Positions 5,836 through 15,071 are shown, counted from the stretch's first letter. The stretch is DNA of 64,000 nucleotides from an uncultured Eubacteriales bacterium (GCA_900315595.1 OMZQ01000001.1:1-64000), one strand, 5' to 3'. The notes: generated from the sequence alone by a model not told the origin. Made by a program: numbers and translations.

Positions 5836-6349
5836 GGTATACGGTGGCCCGGACGGGGAGCTTGGTGCTTCCCTGCGATATTTGAGCCAGCGCTATTCGA
5901 TGCCCTTCCCGGAGCTGAAGGGCCTTCTGACGGACATCGGCACCGAAGAGCTGGGACATCTGGAGATGGTCGGCGCAATCGTTCATCAGTTGACGCGGAA
6001 GCTCTCCGACGAGCAGATCAAGCAGGACGGCTTCGCACCGTACTTCGTGGATCACACCGCCGGGGTCTACCCGACGGCTGCCTCCGGCTTTCCCTGGAGC
6101 GCGGCTTCGATGGCAGTCAAGGGTGATCCTCTGGCGGATCTGACCGAGGATCTGGCAGCAGAGCAGAAGGCTCGCGTCACCTACGACAACATCCTGCGCC
6201 TCTCTGACGACCCGGACGTCAACGACGTCATCAAGTTCCTGCGCGAGCGGGAGATCGTCCACTTCCAGCGCTTCGGCGAAGCGATCCAGAACCTGCGCGA
6301 GCGGCTGAATCGAAATAACATCTACTGCAACAATCCGGCCTTTGACTGA
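5834..6349 (+). CDS. cotJC: Spore-coat protein CotJC (manganese-catalase-like), 5'-truncated by the element
   Basis: The frame from YGGPDGELGASLRYLSQRY onward matches the CotJC/manganese catalase family, a ferritin-like four-helix protein of the spore coat. EELGHLEMV, AAEQKAR and EREIVHFQRF carry the Glu/His metal ligands. CotJC is normally about 190 residues; roughly the first 28 are missing here. The open frame begins at a TTG (5834) without a convincing ribosome site, directly against the hairpin that ends the recombinase region. The 5' part should lie at the other end of the element, outside this window. The fragment is therefore probably silent unless the element excises. Confidence 0.85.
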   Translation: MVYGGPDGELGASLRYLSQRYSMPFPELKGLLTDIGTEELGHLEMVGAIVHQLTRKLSDEQIKQDGFAPYFVDHTAGVYPTAASGFPWSAASMAVKGDPLADLTEDLAAEQKARVTYDNILRLSDDPDVNDVIKFLREREIVHFQRFGEAIQNLRERLNRNNIYCNNPAFD

Positions 6350-6370
6350 TTCCGGGCAGGATCATAGCAA

Positions 6371-6396
6371 AACGGCGCAGCGTAGGCTGCGCCGTT
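6371..6396 (-). terminator. Terminator of the YegP-like gene
   Basis: AACGGCGCAGC pairs with GCTGCGCCGTT around 4 bases. On the minus strand it is followed by TTTTGCT. It separates the convergent cotJC fragment and the yegP-like gene. Confidence 0.75.
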
Positions 6397-6414
6397 GGTG
6401 CGTATTGGGTGGAA

Positions 6415-6786
6415 TCAGGCCTCTTCCTTGACGACGGCGGCCTCGGGAGCGTTGCGGCGGATGCTGTCGATGCCGTTCATGCAGCTTGCCTTGGCCTTGT
6501 AGCCTTCACCGACGGCAATGATCTCGCCGTTTCTGGCCTTCAGGCGGAAGCGATACTCGCCCGCCTTGTCCAGATAGACCTCGTACTTGGGATGCTTGAG
6601 AGGTTCATAGCCCTCAACGGTCTGGTCTTCGATATTGGCGGTGCAGTTCTTGCGAACGCTCTCAATGCCGTTGCGGCAGGCGTCCTCACCGGCATAGATC
6701 TCGCTGACCGCGATGATTTCACCGTTGTTTGCCTTCAGGTTGAACTTGAATCCGGTTTTGACTTCTCTGATGACGAATTTTCCCAT
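6415..6786 (-). CDS. YegP-like protein (two DUF1508 repeats)
   Basis: A 123-residue protein; ATG 6786 has GGAGGAACC upstream (the frame is open further, but over the promoter). It holds two copies of the DUF1508/YegP fold: FKFNLKANNGEIIAVSEIY with DACRNGIESVRKN (about 1-50), and YRFRLKARNGEIIAVGEGY with SCMNGIDSIRRN (about 65-112). The family forms small beta-alpha proteins of unclear function, common in bacteria. It is a single gene with its own strong promoter and terminator. Confidence 0.85.
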   Translation of the reverse strand: MGKFVIREVKTGFKFNLKANNGEIIAVSEIYAGEDACRNGIESVRKNCTANIEDQTVEGYEPLKHPKYEVYLDKAGEYRFRLKARNGEIIAVGEGYKAKASCMNGIDSIRRNAPEAAVVKEEA

Positions 6787-6850
6787 GGTTGGTTCCTCCT
6801 GTAGAATTATATCGTACGGTTCCGTTTTTTCGTTAAGACTTGCCGCATAT

Positions 6851-6879
6851 ATTATAGCATGACGTTTTGCTTTTTTCAA
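6851..6879 (-). promoter_or_regulatory. Promoter of the YegP-like gene
   Basis: Minus-strand TTGAAA (6874-6879), a 17-base spacer and a perfect TATAAT (6851-6856). Confidence 0.75.
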
Positions 6880-6950
6880 TCTTTTCTTACAATTCCCCAT
6901 AAAAATCTTTGGCGTTTTCGTTGAAATTGCCCAGTGCAGGACGAAAAGGA

Positions 6951-6979
6951 TTGACTTTTGACGCCATATCAGATAAAAT
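6951..6979 (+). promoter_or_regulatory. Promoter of the TM1266-like / LtaS-like operon
   Basis: TTGACT (6951-6956), a 17-base spacer and TAAAAT (6974-6979), about 60 bases upstream of the start at 7039. Confidence 0.7.
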
Positions 6980-7038
6980 ACAGGATGAACACCGTTGTGT
7001 TCCGGTCATAAAAATATCAATGGAATGAGGTATCTAAC

Positions 7039-7287
7039 ATGGAAAACAGAGTCGCTGTTTTGAGCCTGATCGTTGAAAATCCCGATACTGTCGAGGCGCT
7101 CAACCGTCTTCTGCATACCTATGGTGATTATATCATCGGAAGAATGGGGATTCCCTACCGCAAGAAGAACATCAACGTCATCTCCATCGCCCTGGACGCT
7201 CCGGAGGACGTGATCTCCGCCCTGGCCGGCCAGATCGGAAATCTGGACGGCGTCAGCGTCAAAACCGCCTGCTCCGGCGTGATCTGA
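7039..7287 (+). CDS. TM1266-family iron-only hydrogenase system regulator (putative)
   Basis: An 82-residue protein with the pattern of the TM1266 family: N-terminal RVAVLSLIVENPDTVEALN, central YGDYIIGRMGIPY, and a C-terminal VSVKTACSGVI. This ACT/NikR-like ferredoxin-fold family is often encoded near [FeFe]-hydrogenase maturation genes and is named a putative regulator on that basis. No hydrogenase gene lies nearby here. It ends 4 bases before the LtaS-like gene and shares its promoter. The ribosome site (GAGG) is modest. Confidence 0.8.
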   Translation: MENRVAVLSLIVENPDTVEALNRLLHTYGDYIIGRMGIPYRKKNINVISIALDAPEDVISALAGQIGNLDGVSVKTACSGVI

Positions 7288-7291
7288 TCCT

Positions 7292-9586
7292 ATGATTGAA
7301 GCGGTCAAAAGACTGAAGATCCCACGAATCGACTGGCGTCGAAAAGACCTGTATAATTTCGGCTACTGGTTCGTCTCCTTTTTGATCTGGGAATTCGGCT
7401 GTCATTTCATTTGCTACAAGGGCTTCTCGGCAAGCTCTCTGTACATCATTCCCTTCTCCGCCCTCTGTGCGCTGATCTTTGCCTATCTGACCCGCCTGGG
7501 CAGCGAGCGCGTTAACCGCGGCCTGACTCTGGGGCTGACCATCCTTCTGATGGTGGTTTTCTCGGCGCAGATCGTCTATCATCGCGTGTTCGGCAGCTTC
7601 TTTTCCATCAAAATGATCAAGCTCGGCGGCACTGCCATGACCCGTTTCTGGAAGGAAACGGCCATTGCGATCCTGAGCTCCTGGTGGAAGGTTTTGATCT
7701 TCTCGATCCCCATTGTGCTCCACGTTCTGCGCGCAAAGCACATGCCGAAGACCTTCTGCAAACGCGTCCGCGATTTCAACCTGATTATCGTGGGGCTGAT
7801 CGTACTATTCTGGGCGGGCTGCGTTTTCTCCCTGCGTCTGGGCGGCACGAAGCGGCACACGGCCTTCGGCGCCTATCACAGCAGCACCATCGTCACGAAC
7901 GAAAGCGTCAACCGCCTTGGTATGATGACTACGATGCGGCTGGAGACCGGTCAGCTCCTCTTCCCGCCTGAGGACAACAACGAGGACTATCAGCTCGTCG
8001 TTACCCGTCTGCCGAAGGTGGAGAACGTGGAAAGCAGCCCCGTAGCATCGTCCTATGCAAAAAACGTCCTTTCCATCGACTTTGAAAATCTGGACACCTA
8101 TTCCTATGACGAGCGCGTCCAGGCCCTGAACAAGTATTTCAGCTATGCGAAGGGAACCTCGAAGAACCGCTACACGGGCTATTTCAAGGGGTGCAATCTG
8201 ATTGAGCTCTGCTGTGAGTCCTATTCCCCGATTTTCATTACAGAGGATCTGACGCCTGCCCTCTACCAGTTGACGCACCAGGGCTTCCTGTTCAACAATT
8301 ACTACACGTCCTTTTCCAACACGACCACGAACTGCGAATATGCCTTCTGTATGGGCATGTTCCCGGATCTGACGAGGAACAAGTGGGACGGCAGCTTCGT
8401 CCAGTCCACGGAAAACTACCTCCCCTACTGCGTCGGCAATGCCTTCCGCAGTCTGGGCTATAGTACCTACTTCTTCCACAACAACGTCGGCGCCTTCTAC
8501 CAGCGCAACAATTCCCATCCGAACATGGGCTTTGAGTGCTGGTTCCGAACCGAGGAGACGGAGACCGTTGAGGAGGAAACCGAGAATCCCGACATCCACG
8601 GGATGCCCTACTCCACCGAAGGCGACCCGACCTCCGATCTGGAGATGATCCAGAAGTCTCTGCCCATTATTCTGGAAAAGGGCGAGCCCTTCGTCGCATA
8701 CTATATGACCTATTCCGGCCACTATCCCTATGATTTCACGATGAATCCGATGGCAGAAAAGAACCGGGAGACCGTGGAGGCCTATCTGGCTGAAAAGGGC
8801 ATCGAGTACAGCGACATTGTCAAGGCCTATATCTCCTGCAATCTGGAGCTGGAATACGCCCTGGAATACTTGATGCAGGAGCTGGAAAAACAGGGCATTC
8901 TGGATGAAACCGTCATTGTCCTGACCGGCGACCACTACCCCTATGGCCTGGTGGACTACCAGTACGATGAGCTGGCCGGGAGGGAGCTGACAGAGCCCTT
9001 TGACCGCAAGAAAAACTCCTTTGTTTGTTGGGCGGGCTTTATGGCCGATCAGCCCCCGGTTTCCTGCAATACCTATTGCAGCAATATCGACATCCTGCCT
9101 ACGATTCTGAACCTGTTCGGCATCAAGTACGATTCCCGCCTGCTTGCAGGCGTGGACGTCTTCTCTGACGGGCCGCATATGGCGATCCTGACCGACGAGA
9201 GCTTTATCACGGACGTCATGATGTATGACAGCACGAATAACGCAATCACATACTTCGTGGACGAGAACCTGGTACCGGACAACTACTTCGATTCCGCTGT
9301 CCAGTTGATTCAGAATAAGATGAATCAGTCGAATCTGATGCTCTACACGAACTACTTTGACTTGGTCTATCATCCCTCGTCCTATGATTCCGCGAACGGG
9401 AAGGCCGACACGAAGGTGCCGATCGGCTACATCGTCATCCTTGTCCTGGTGCTGCTGTTCGTCGTCCTGGAAACGATCAGATACATGAAGTACCGTCACA
9501 GGCGCGAACTGGAACGGATGAAACAACAGAACGAGACGGCGAAGGAATCGGACCAGGAAACGGTCAAGGACCCCGTACACTCCTGA
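7292..9586 (+). CDS. LTA synthase-family phosphoglycerol transferase
   Basis: A 764-residue membrane enzyme with about five N-terminal membrane helices (about 20-180) and a large extracellular sulfatase/alkaline-phosphatase fold. Catalytic motifs fit LtaS: Glu in NLIELCCESYSP, the nucleophile Thr in FSNTTTNCEYAF, and Asp-His in VLTGDHYPYG. Such enzymes polymerise glycerol phosphate from phosphatidylglycerol into lipoteichoic acid. Unusually, there is another hydrophobic segment near the C-terminus (about 711-730) followed by a charged tail, which classical LtaS lacks. The ATG follows the preceding stop by 4 bases with little ribosome-site signal, so translation is probably coupled. Confidence 0.85.
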   Translation: MIEAVKRLKIPRIDWRRKDLYNFGYWFVSFLIWEFGCHFICYKGFSASSLYIIPFSALCALIFAYLTRLGSERVNRGLTLGLTILLMVVFSAQIVYHRVFGSFFSIKMIKLGGTAMTRFWKETAIAILSSWWKVLIFSIPIVLHVLRAKHMPKTFCKRVRDFNLIIVGLIVLFWAGCVFSLRLGGTKRHTAFGAYHSSTIVTNESVNRLGMMTTMRLETGQLLFPPEDNNEDYQLVVTRLPKVENVESSPVASSYAKNVLSIDFENLDTYSYDERVQALNKYFSYAKGTSKNRYTGYFKGCNLIELCCESYSPIFITEDLTPALYQLTHQGFLFNNYYTSFSNTTTNCEYAFCMGMFPDLTRNKWDGSFVQSTENYLPYCVGNAFRSLGYSTYFFHNNVGAFYQRNNSHPNMGFECWFRTEETETVEEETENPDIHGMPYSTEGDPTSDLEMIQKSLPIILEKGEPFVAYYMTYSGHYPYDFTMNPMAEKNRETVEAYLAEKGIEYSDIVKAYISCNLELEYALEYLMQELEKQGILDETVIVLTGDHYPYGLVDYQYDELAGRELTEPFDRKKNSFVCWAGFMADQPPVSCNTYCSNIDILPTILNLFGIKYDSRLLAGVDVFSDGPHMAILTDESFITDVMMYDSTNNAITYFVDENLVPDNYFDSAVQLIQNKMNQSNLMLYTNYFDLVYHPSSYDSANGKADTKVPIGYIVILVLVLLFVVLETIRYMKYRHRRELERMKQQNETAKESDQETVKDPVHS

Positions 9587-9606
9587 TCATCATCCAAAGA
9601 CACAAA

Positions 9607-9632
9607 AAGCCCGCCGCGGCTGCGGCGGGCTT
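9607..9632. terminator. Bidirectional terminator
   Basis: AAGCCCGCCGC pairs with GCGGCGGGCTT around 4 bases. A T-rich tail follows on the minus strand and TTGT on the plus strand. It lies between convergent genes. Confidence 0.8.
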
Positions 9633-9650
9633 GTCGTTCGTCTTGAAAAA

Positions 9651-9833
9651 TCAAAGAATGATCGGACCGATTACGCCGGATTGCTCCAGGTACAGGAGAA
9701 TAAAGCCGATGATAGTCAATGCAACGCCGATGGCGACGAGGGTCTTATTCTTTTGAAAATTGCCCTTCATCCAGAAGACGAAGGCAGCAAAGGCAATCAG
9801 AATGGGAATCAGATGAATTGCAGTCAGGTTCAT
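9651..9833 (-). CDS. Small two-helix membrane protein
   Basis: A 60-residue protein with ATG 9833 and AAGGAGT at good spacing. Two hydrophobic helices (about 5-21 and 32-48) are joined by a basic loop (KGNFQKNK). No family can be named with confidence. It sits alone between a terminator and another membrane-protein gene. Confidence 0.65.
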   Translation of the reverse strand: MNLTAIHLIPILIAFAAFVFWMKGNFQKNKTLVAIGVALTIIGFILLYLEQSGVIGPIIL

Positions 9834-9929
9834 TGATTGGACTCCTTACGTCTTAAGCACGGGATAGAGATAGGAATAACAGGGACGAACGGTCACCCTC
9901 CAGTTCAAAGAAGGAGGTGACTGTCCGTA

Positions 9930-10430
9930 CTACTGCCAGCAGCGAAAGAGCAGTATTTCTCCAATAGGTACGGCAAAAAGCACAAGGTAGAACAGCTCCT
10001 GCAAAAGCGCATGGAGGAAGGTCTCCGACAGGAACATGATAAACAGACCGGGAACAGCAAATAGCGCGGCCAATACAGCAGACAGAATCAGTATCGTCAT
10101 CAGGATGCTTTTTCCTGCATCAACGTTCCGGTGCATCAGAAACCATCCGACCATCATGAAAACGGGGAGCAACAACAGCCCCACCTGGTAGGGGAGAAAA
10201 ATAAGCATTGAAACCCAGGCAAGGAAGACGGATCCAATACTCAAGATCTCCGCAGCAGAAAAGAGGAGCCCGTGATCGCTGAGACTTGTCACGTCAAAGT
10301 ATCCACTGGGTCCGTCAGAATACCAGAATACCTCTGACCCGGTAAAGCAGAGGACCACGCAGAGCAAAAGAGTGATCAAAAGCAGCGCAAACAGGACCCA
10401 TTTGCAAATCGTTCCACGATCCAAAATCAA
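9930..10430 (-). CDS. Polytopic membrane protein, unknown function
   Basis: A roughly 166-residue protein with four to five hydrophobic helices, no recognisable motif, and a Cys-Trp-Gln end. An ATG at 10439 exists, but GGAAGG lies directly against it. TTG 10430, nine bases after that GGAAGG, is the better-spaced start and is used here. It may be transcribed with the small membrane protein at 9651 (spacing 96 bases). Confidence 0.55.
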   Translation of the reverse strand: MILDRGTICKWVLFALLLITLLLCVVLCFTGSEVFWYSDGPSGYFDVTSLSDHGLLFSAAEILSIGSVFLAWVSMLIFLPYQVGLLLLPVFMMVGWFLMHRNVDAGKSILMTILILSAVLAALFAVPGLFIMFLSETFLHALLQELFYLVLFAVPIGEILLFRCWQ

Positions 10431-10671
10431 TCTGCTCATCCTTCCAATCTCTCAAGCAACGGCTTGTAGGATACGGCTCCGTTACAGCTTTCATCAGCAA
10501 GTCTATTATAGACGCATTTTAGACATTTTTCAATGGAAAATCCAAAAACCGAACCACCAATTTCAGGACACCTTTTTGTATAATCTGACGAGGATGGATA
10601 CGACCCGCGAGTGTATACCGGATCCCGTTCGGATAAGCGCCGGAAGAATTCTCTGAAATACCAAATAGTGT

Positions 10672-10700
10672 TTGCATTTTATCTGCGCCTATGTTAAAAT
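10672..10700 (+). promoter_or_regulatory. Promoter of the tsaE operon
   Basis: TTGCAT (10672-10677), a 17-base spacer and TAAAAT (10695-10700), 27 bases before the tsaE start. The rest of 10440-10671 shows no gene I can support. Confidence 0.65.
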
Positions 10701-10727
10701 AATGTAAAATCTTATGCGGAGCTTGCA

Positions 10728-11174
10728 ATGATGGTATTTACTTCCGCCTCTCCTGCCGAAACCGAGGCGATCGGCGCCGCTCTGGCGTGCCGCCTGATGC
10801 CCGGAGACGTGATCGCCTACCGGGGCTCGCTGGGTGCTGGCAAAACGGCTTTTACACGCGGTCTGGCCCGCGGTCTCGGGATTTCAGAGCCTGTCACCTC
10901 CCCCACCTACACGATCGTCAACGAATACCTGGACGGAAGGCTTCCCCTTTTTCATTTTGATATGTACCGGCTCTCCGATTCGGACGAGCTGTTTGACCTC
11001 GGCTGGGAGGACTATCTGGCGCGGAACGGCGTTTGCGCCGTGGAGTGGAGCGAGAACGTTGCTGATGCGCTGGAGAACCCCATCACGGTCACAATTGAGC
11101 GCGACCCAAGCGACGACAACCGCCGTCGTATTACGATCACCGGAGGGAGATTCGATGAAGCTGCTGGCCTTTGA
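10728..11174 (+). CDS. tsaE: tRNA threonylcarbamoyladenosine biosynthesis ATPase TsaE
   Basis: A 148-residue P-loop ATPase. The Walker A motif is GSLGAGKT (about 34-41), followed by FTRGLARGLG and the family signature SPTYTIVNEY, with FDMYRL and VEWSENV further on. TsaE works with TsaB and TsaD to install t6A at position 37 of ANN-decoding tRNAs. It overlaps tsaB by 20 bases, the usual tsaE-tsaB arrangement. Confidence 0.95.
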   Translation: MMVFTSASPAETEAIGAALACRLMPGDVIAYRGSLGAGKTAFTRGLARGLGISEPVTSPTYTIVNEYLDGRLPLFHFDMYRLSDSDELFDLGWEDYLARNGVCAVEWSENVADALENPITVTIERDPSDDNRRRITITGGRFDEAAGL

Positions 11175-11868
11175 GACCTCGGCGAAGGCCGTTTCCGTTG
11201 CTCTGGCAGAGGATGGACGGCTCGTCGGCGAATACTATCAAAACAGCGGACAGACGCACAGCCGGACGCTGATGAAGCTGGCTGAGGACCTGCTTGATAA
11301 CTGCGACTGTAAGGTTGAGGAGATCGACGCCGTCGCATACGCGAACGGCCCCGGCAGCTTTACCGGCGTCCGAATCGGTGTGGCCGCAGCCAAGGGCTTC
11401 TGCTGGGGGCTGGATATCCCCTGCCTGCCTGTTTCCACCTTGGAGGGTATGGCTTGGTCGCATCTTGACGCAAACGGGATCGTCTGCTGCTGCATGGACG
11501 CGCGGCGCGAGCAGGTCTACAACGCCCTGTTCCGTGTCTCGGGCGGCACGGTGACGCGTCTGCGCGAGGATCGCGCGATCTCGCTTTCTGAGCTGTCCGA
11601 TGATCTGCAAGGTCTCGGTGAGACGATCCTTCTGGTCGGCGACGGAGCGCTTCTGACCTGGAACACCCTGCATGACCGTGCTCCTGGTCTGGTACTCAGC
11701 GCAGAAGCTCTGCGCCAGCAGCGGGCCTCCGGCGTGGCTCTGGCGGGCTTTTCGCTTGCGCAGACGGGCAAAGCAGTCTCCGCTGCGATTCCCGCCCCCA
11801 ATTATTTACGACTGTCTCAGGCGGAACGTGAACGCCTGTCCAGAGAGATAACTGCAAAAGGAGAATGA
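11155..11868 (+). CDS. tsaB: tRNA threonylcarbamoyladenosine biosynthesis protein TsaB
   Basis: A 237-residue ASKHA-fold protein. The start ATG 11155 has CGGAGGGAG upstream; the frame is open earlier, but only inside tsaE. Motifs include [15 protein letters not shown] at the N-terminus, [11 protein letters not shown], and the signature [12 protein letters not shown] (about 64-75). TsaB is the scaffold partner of TsaD in t6A synthesis. No RimI or TsaD follows; upp does. Confidence 0.95.
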   Translation: MKLLAFETSAKAVSVALAEDGRLVGEYYQNSGQTHSRTLMKLAEDLLDNCDCKVEEIDAVAYANGPGSFTGVRIGVAAAKGFCWGLDIPCLPVSTLEGMAWSHLDANGIVCCCMDARREQVYNALFRVSGGTVTRLREDRAISLSELSDDLQGLGETILLVGDGALLTWNTLHDRAPGLVLSAEALRQQRASGVALAGFSLAQTGKAVSAAIPAPNYLRLSQAERERLSREITAKGE

Positions 11869-11870
11869 TT

Positions 11871-12503
11871 ATGGGATCACTGAACGTATTGGATCACCCG
11901 CTGATTCAGCATAAGCTGTCTATTCTGCGCGACAAGCGAACCGGCGTCAAGGAATTCCGCGAGCTGGTGGGCGAGATTGCCGCCCTGATGTGCTATGAGG
12001 CCACGAGAAACCTCCCGACGGAGGAGATCGAGGTTGAGACCCCCGTCGCCACGGCCAAGTGCCGCGTCCTTTCGGGCAAGAAGCTGGCTATCGTGCCCAT
12101 TCTGCGTGCCGGTCTGGGCATGGTGGACGCGATGATCGACATGATTCCCTCTGCGAAGGTCGGCCATATCGGCATGTACCGCGACCCGGAGACGCATCTG
12201 CCGGTGGAGTATTACTCCAAGATGCCCCCCGATATTGCTGAGCGCAGCGTCTTTGTGGTGGACCCGATGCTTGCCACGGGCGGCTCCGCCTGTGCTGCCA
12301 TTGAGCTGCTGAAAAACAAGTACGGCTGCAAAAATATCACCCTGATGGACATTATCTCCTGCCCGGAAGGCATTGATGCCGTCAGAAAGGCACACCCCGA
12401 CGTCGATATCTTCGTCGCCTCCGTGGACGAAAAGCTCAACGAACACGCCTATATTATTCCCGGCCTCGGCGACGCCGGAGACAGAATTTTTGGAACGAAG
12501 TGA
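11871..12503 (+). CDS. upp: Uracil phosphoribosyltransferase
   Basis: A 210-residue PRTase converting uracil and PRPP to UMP. The start is ATG 11871, seven bases from GGAG; an upstream ATG at 11865 is too close. Family marks are [18 protein letters not shown] at the N-terminus, [12 protein letters not shown], the PRPP loop [12 protein letters not shown] (about 128-139) and the C-terminal [13 protein letters not shown]. It fits the pyrimidine salvage genes elsewhere in the window (udk, cdd, tdk). Confidence 0.95.
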   Translation: MGSLNVLDHPLIQHKLSILRDKRTGVKEFRELVGEIAALMCYEATRNLPTEEIEVETPVATAKCRVLSGKKLAIVPILRAGLGMVDAMIDMIPSAKVGHIGMYRDPETHLPVEYYSKMPPDIAERSVFVVDPMLATGGSACAAIELLKNKYGCKNITLMDIISCPEGIDAVRKAHPDVDIFVASVDEKLNEHAYIIPGLGDAGDRIFGTK

Positions 12504-12512
12504 TTTAGAACT

Positions 12513-13808
12513 ATGGAAACCCTGCTTTCAATTTCGGTAGCGATGTTCGCCGGACTGATGATGTCCCGCGTCGTCAAGCCGCTCAAGCTCCCCGCAGTCA
12601 CCGGCTATCTGATCGCCGGTCTGCTGATCGGTCCCTTTGTCCTCGGTGCGCTCGGCATGGACGGCTTGGGCTTTACCTCCCTCAAAAAGGTGGAGGGCCT
12701 GAAAATCATTTCCGAGGTCGCGCTCGGTTTCATTGCCTTTGACATCGGCAATGAATTCCGCCTTTCCCAGCTCAAGGCGATCGGCAAAAAGGCAACCGTG
12801 ATCGCCGTGATCCAGGCCCTGTCTGCAACCGTCCTGGTGGACTGCTCAATTCTGATCCTGCATTTGCTTATGCCGGATAAGATCACGGTCCCGGTGGCTC
12901 TGACCCTTGGTGCGGTCGCCACTGCTACGGCTCCGGCTGCGACTTTGATGGTCGTGAACCAGTATAAGGCGAAGGGCCCCCTGGTCGATATTCTCCTGCC
13001 GATTGTCGCCCTGGACGACGCAGTTGGTCTGATCGTCTTTGCGGTCTCCTTCGGCATTGCCAAGAGCCTTTCCAGCGGTGTAGCGATCAGCATCATTTCG
13101 GTGTTCATCAACCCTATGCTGGAGGTCGTCGGTTCTTTTGCCCTCGGCACGATCCTGGGCCTGATCTATACCTTTGTGGAAAAATTCTTCCACTCGCGAA
13201 GCAAGCGCCTGAGCGTTGCCATCACCTTTGTGATCCTGGCCGTGGCGCTTTCCAAGCTGGAAATGCGCTTCCCCGGCTCCGAGCTGGAGATCGGCTTCTC
13301 TCCCCTGTTGGTCTGCATGATGCTGGCCACGATCTTCTGCAACATCTGCCCGAGCTCTGAGGAGCTGATGGCGAAGACTGAGCGCTGGACGGCTCCGCTG
13401 TTTATTCTCTTCTTCGTCCTCTCCGGCGCGGAGCTGGACCTGTCGGTCTTCAAGTCCGGCGCAGTGGTTCTGGTCGGCGTTGTGTACATCATTTTCCGCT
13501 CCGCCGGCAAGATACTGGGCGCGACCTTCTCCTCAAAGCTGATGAAATGCGAGCCCACGGTCCAGAAATACCTCGGAATCACCCTTCTGCCCCAGGCGGG
13601 CGTTGCCCTTGGAATGTCCATCCAGGTTGCTGCGGAGCTTGGTCAGGAGGGGGCGATCATCCGCTCCATCATCCTGTTCTCCGTTCTGATCTACGAGCTG
13701 GTCGGCCCGCTGCTGACGAAGATCGCCCTGACAAAGGCCGGAGAGATCTCCCCGAAGGAGCTCAACCCGCCGCATCCGGAGCAGAAACGATACCGCTCGA
13801 AGGCTTGA
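12513..13808 (+). CDS. Cation:proton antiporter (CPA2/Kef-NapA type)
   Basis: A 431-residue protein with about 12 hydrophobic helices and no cytosolic TrkA domain. Family marks include KLPAVTGYLIAGLLIGP near the N-terminus, and PVALTLGAVATATAPAATL followed by ALDDAVGLIVFAV (about 165-180), whose acidic pair is typical of proton-coupled antiporters. It probably exchanges Na+ or K+ for H+. It starts 9 bases after upp, so it is likely cotranscribed. Confidence 0.85.
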   Translation: METLLSISVAMFAGLMMSRVVKPLKLPAVTGYLIAGLLIGPFVLGALGMDGLGFTSLKKVEGLKIISEVALGFIAFDIGNEFRLSQLKAIGKKATVIAVIQALSATVLVDCSILILHLLMPDKITVPVALTLGAVATATAPAATLMVVNQYKAKGPLVDILLPIVALDDAVGLIVFAVSFGIAKSLSSGVAISIISVFINPMLEVVGSFALGTILGLIYTFVEKFFHSRSKRLSVAITFVILAVALSKLEMRFPGSELEIGFSPLLVCMMLATIFCNICPSSEELMAKTERWTAPLFILFFVLSGAELDLSVFKSGAVVLVGVVYIIFRSAGKILGATFSSKLMKCEPTVQKYLGITLLPQAGVALGMSIQVAAELGQEGAIIRSIILFSVLIYELVGPLLTKIALTKAGEISPKELNPPHPEQKRYRSKA

Positions 13809-13815
13809 CCGCTTA

Positions 13816-13857
13816 CATACGAAACGAGGACGGCGTTTGCCGTCCTCGTTTCGTATG
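13816..13857. terminator. Long bidirectional terminator
   Basis: A 19-bp perfect stem (13816-13834 with 13839-13857) around GTTT, between the convergent antiporter gene and the surface-polymer operon. Confidence 0.85.
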
Positions 13858-13860
13858 CTT

Positions 13861-14676
13861 TCAATGCAGAGCTTCCGTCAGCTCTGTGACGCTTTGGAAA
13901 ACGTAATCAGGTCGATCGGGCGTTGATTCCAGATCCTCCAGCGAAGCCTCGCCGGAGAGAACGCAGACCGCTGTGACGCCCGCACGGCGTCCTGCTGCGA
14001 TGTCCGTATACAGACGGTCGCCCACGACCACAGTTTCCGCCTGAGTGCAGCCGAATTTCTCCATGCAGATCTGGATCATGGTCGGCTCCGGCTTGCCGAT
14101 AAAGGCCGGTCGTTTGCCGGTGGCGTTCTCTATCATCTTGCTCATCGAGCCGCAGTCCGGCACGAAACCGAAGCTGACCGGACAAACCAGGTCCGGATTT
14201 GTTGCATAATAGGCCGGGCTCTGCTCCGTCAGGATCTGACAGGTGCGGCGGAGCTTTTCGGAGGTCAGCTCCAGATCAAACCCGAGCAGGACCACGTCCA
14301 CCGGCTCGACCTCGACCGTGACGTCGATTCCGGCGTCCATCAGCTCCCGGATCAGGCTTTGCGTTCCCTGACAGTAGACCTTCGCACCGGGAAAGCGCTG
14401 GCGCAGAAAGTGAGCGGTGGCCTGGGATGAGGTATAGAAGTCCTCGTAAGACGCGGGGATTCCCATCCCGGAAACCTTTTTCAGGTAGTCGGCAACGGAT
14501 TTGGAGGAATTGTTTGTGATAAAGACGTACCGTCCTCCCTGCGCGCGGATCTCCCGAAGAAAGGACAGAGTGCCGGGAAAAATCCCATCCTCGCAGTAGA
14601 TGGTCCCGTCCATATCCAGGAGCCAGAGTCGCTTGGAGCGCAGATCGGCAGTCTTTCCAAAGAAATCCGCCGTCAT
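13861..14676 (-). CDS. HAD-IIA family phosphatase (NagD-like)
   Basis: A 271-residue HAD hydrolase. Motif I is LLDMDGTIY (about 19-27), followed by FITNNSSKS (motif II), a C2-type cap in the middle, IGKPEP with its lysine, and [13 protein letters not shown] (motif III, about 217-229). Family members dephosphorylate small sugar or glycerol phosphates and nitrophenyl phosphate. It is the last gene of the operon, its ATG overlapping the tagD stop (ATGA). It could recycle 2-phosphoglycerol or sugar phosphates, but the substrate is not determined by sequence. Confidence 0.85.
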   Translation of the reverse strand: MTADFFGKTADLRSKRLWLLDMDGTIYCEDGIFPGTLSFLREIRAQGGRYVFITNNSSKSVADYLKKVSGMGIPASYEDFYTSSQATAHFLRQRFPGAKVYCQGTQSLIRELMDAGIDVTVEVEPVDVVLLGFDLELTSEKLRRTCQILTEQSPAYYATNPDLVCPVSFGFVPDCGSMSKMIENATGKRPAFIGKPEPTMIQICMEKFGCTQAETVVVGDRLYTDIAAGRRAGVTAVCVLSGEASLEDLESTPDRPDYVFQSVTELTEALH

Positions 14677-15071
14677 TTCTGCTTGGTGTTCAGATCCTTC
14701 TTGATCTGCGTGGTGCTGATCTCCGGTGTGCGCGGGAGATAGACGACGTCGCAGTAGGGCTTGAGGAAGTCAAACTTCCCCGCCCAGTCGTCACCCATGA
14801 CGAAGGTGTCCACATGGTATTCTTTGACGTCCGTGATCTTCTGATCCCAGTTTTCTTCGGGGATGACAAGATCCACGTAGCGGATGGCCTCCAGAAGCTG
14901 CTTGCGGATCTCATACGAGAAATAGCACTTCTTATGCTTCTCATTCCAGTTGAATTCGTCCGTGGACAGGACGACGATCAGATAGTCGCCCAGGGCCTTT
15001 GCCCGGCGGAGAAGATTGATGTGACCGTAGTGGAGCAGGTCAAAGGTTCCGTAGGTAATGACACGTTTCAT
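14673..15071 (-). CDS. tagD: Glycerol-3-phosphate cytidylyltransferase
   Basis: A 132-residue enzyme making CDP-glycerol from CTP and glycerol 3-phosphate. The nucleotidyltransferase signature is [18 protein letters not shown] (HxGH at about 14-17), with [11 protein letters not shown] in the middle and [11 protein letters not shown] near the C-terminus. RBS AGAGGA; it overlaps the preceding gene by 4 bases. It supplies the substrate for the CDP-glycerol transferase encoded just upstream. Confidence 0.95.
   Translation of the reverse strand: MKRVITYGTFDLLHYGHINLLRRAKALGDYLIVVLSTDEFNWNEKHKKCYFSYEIRKQLLEAIRYVDLVIPEENWDQKITDVKEYHVDTFVMGDDWAGKFDFLKPYCDVVYLPRTPEISTTQIKKDLNTKQK

Noticed and set aside
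10372..10656. A 94-codon plus-strand open frame between the membrane protein and tsaE
   Set aside because: No ribosome site, no domain character, and it overlaps the start of the better-supported minus-strand gene.
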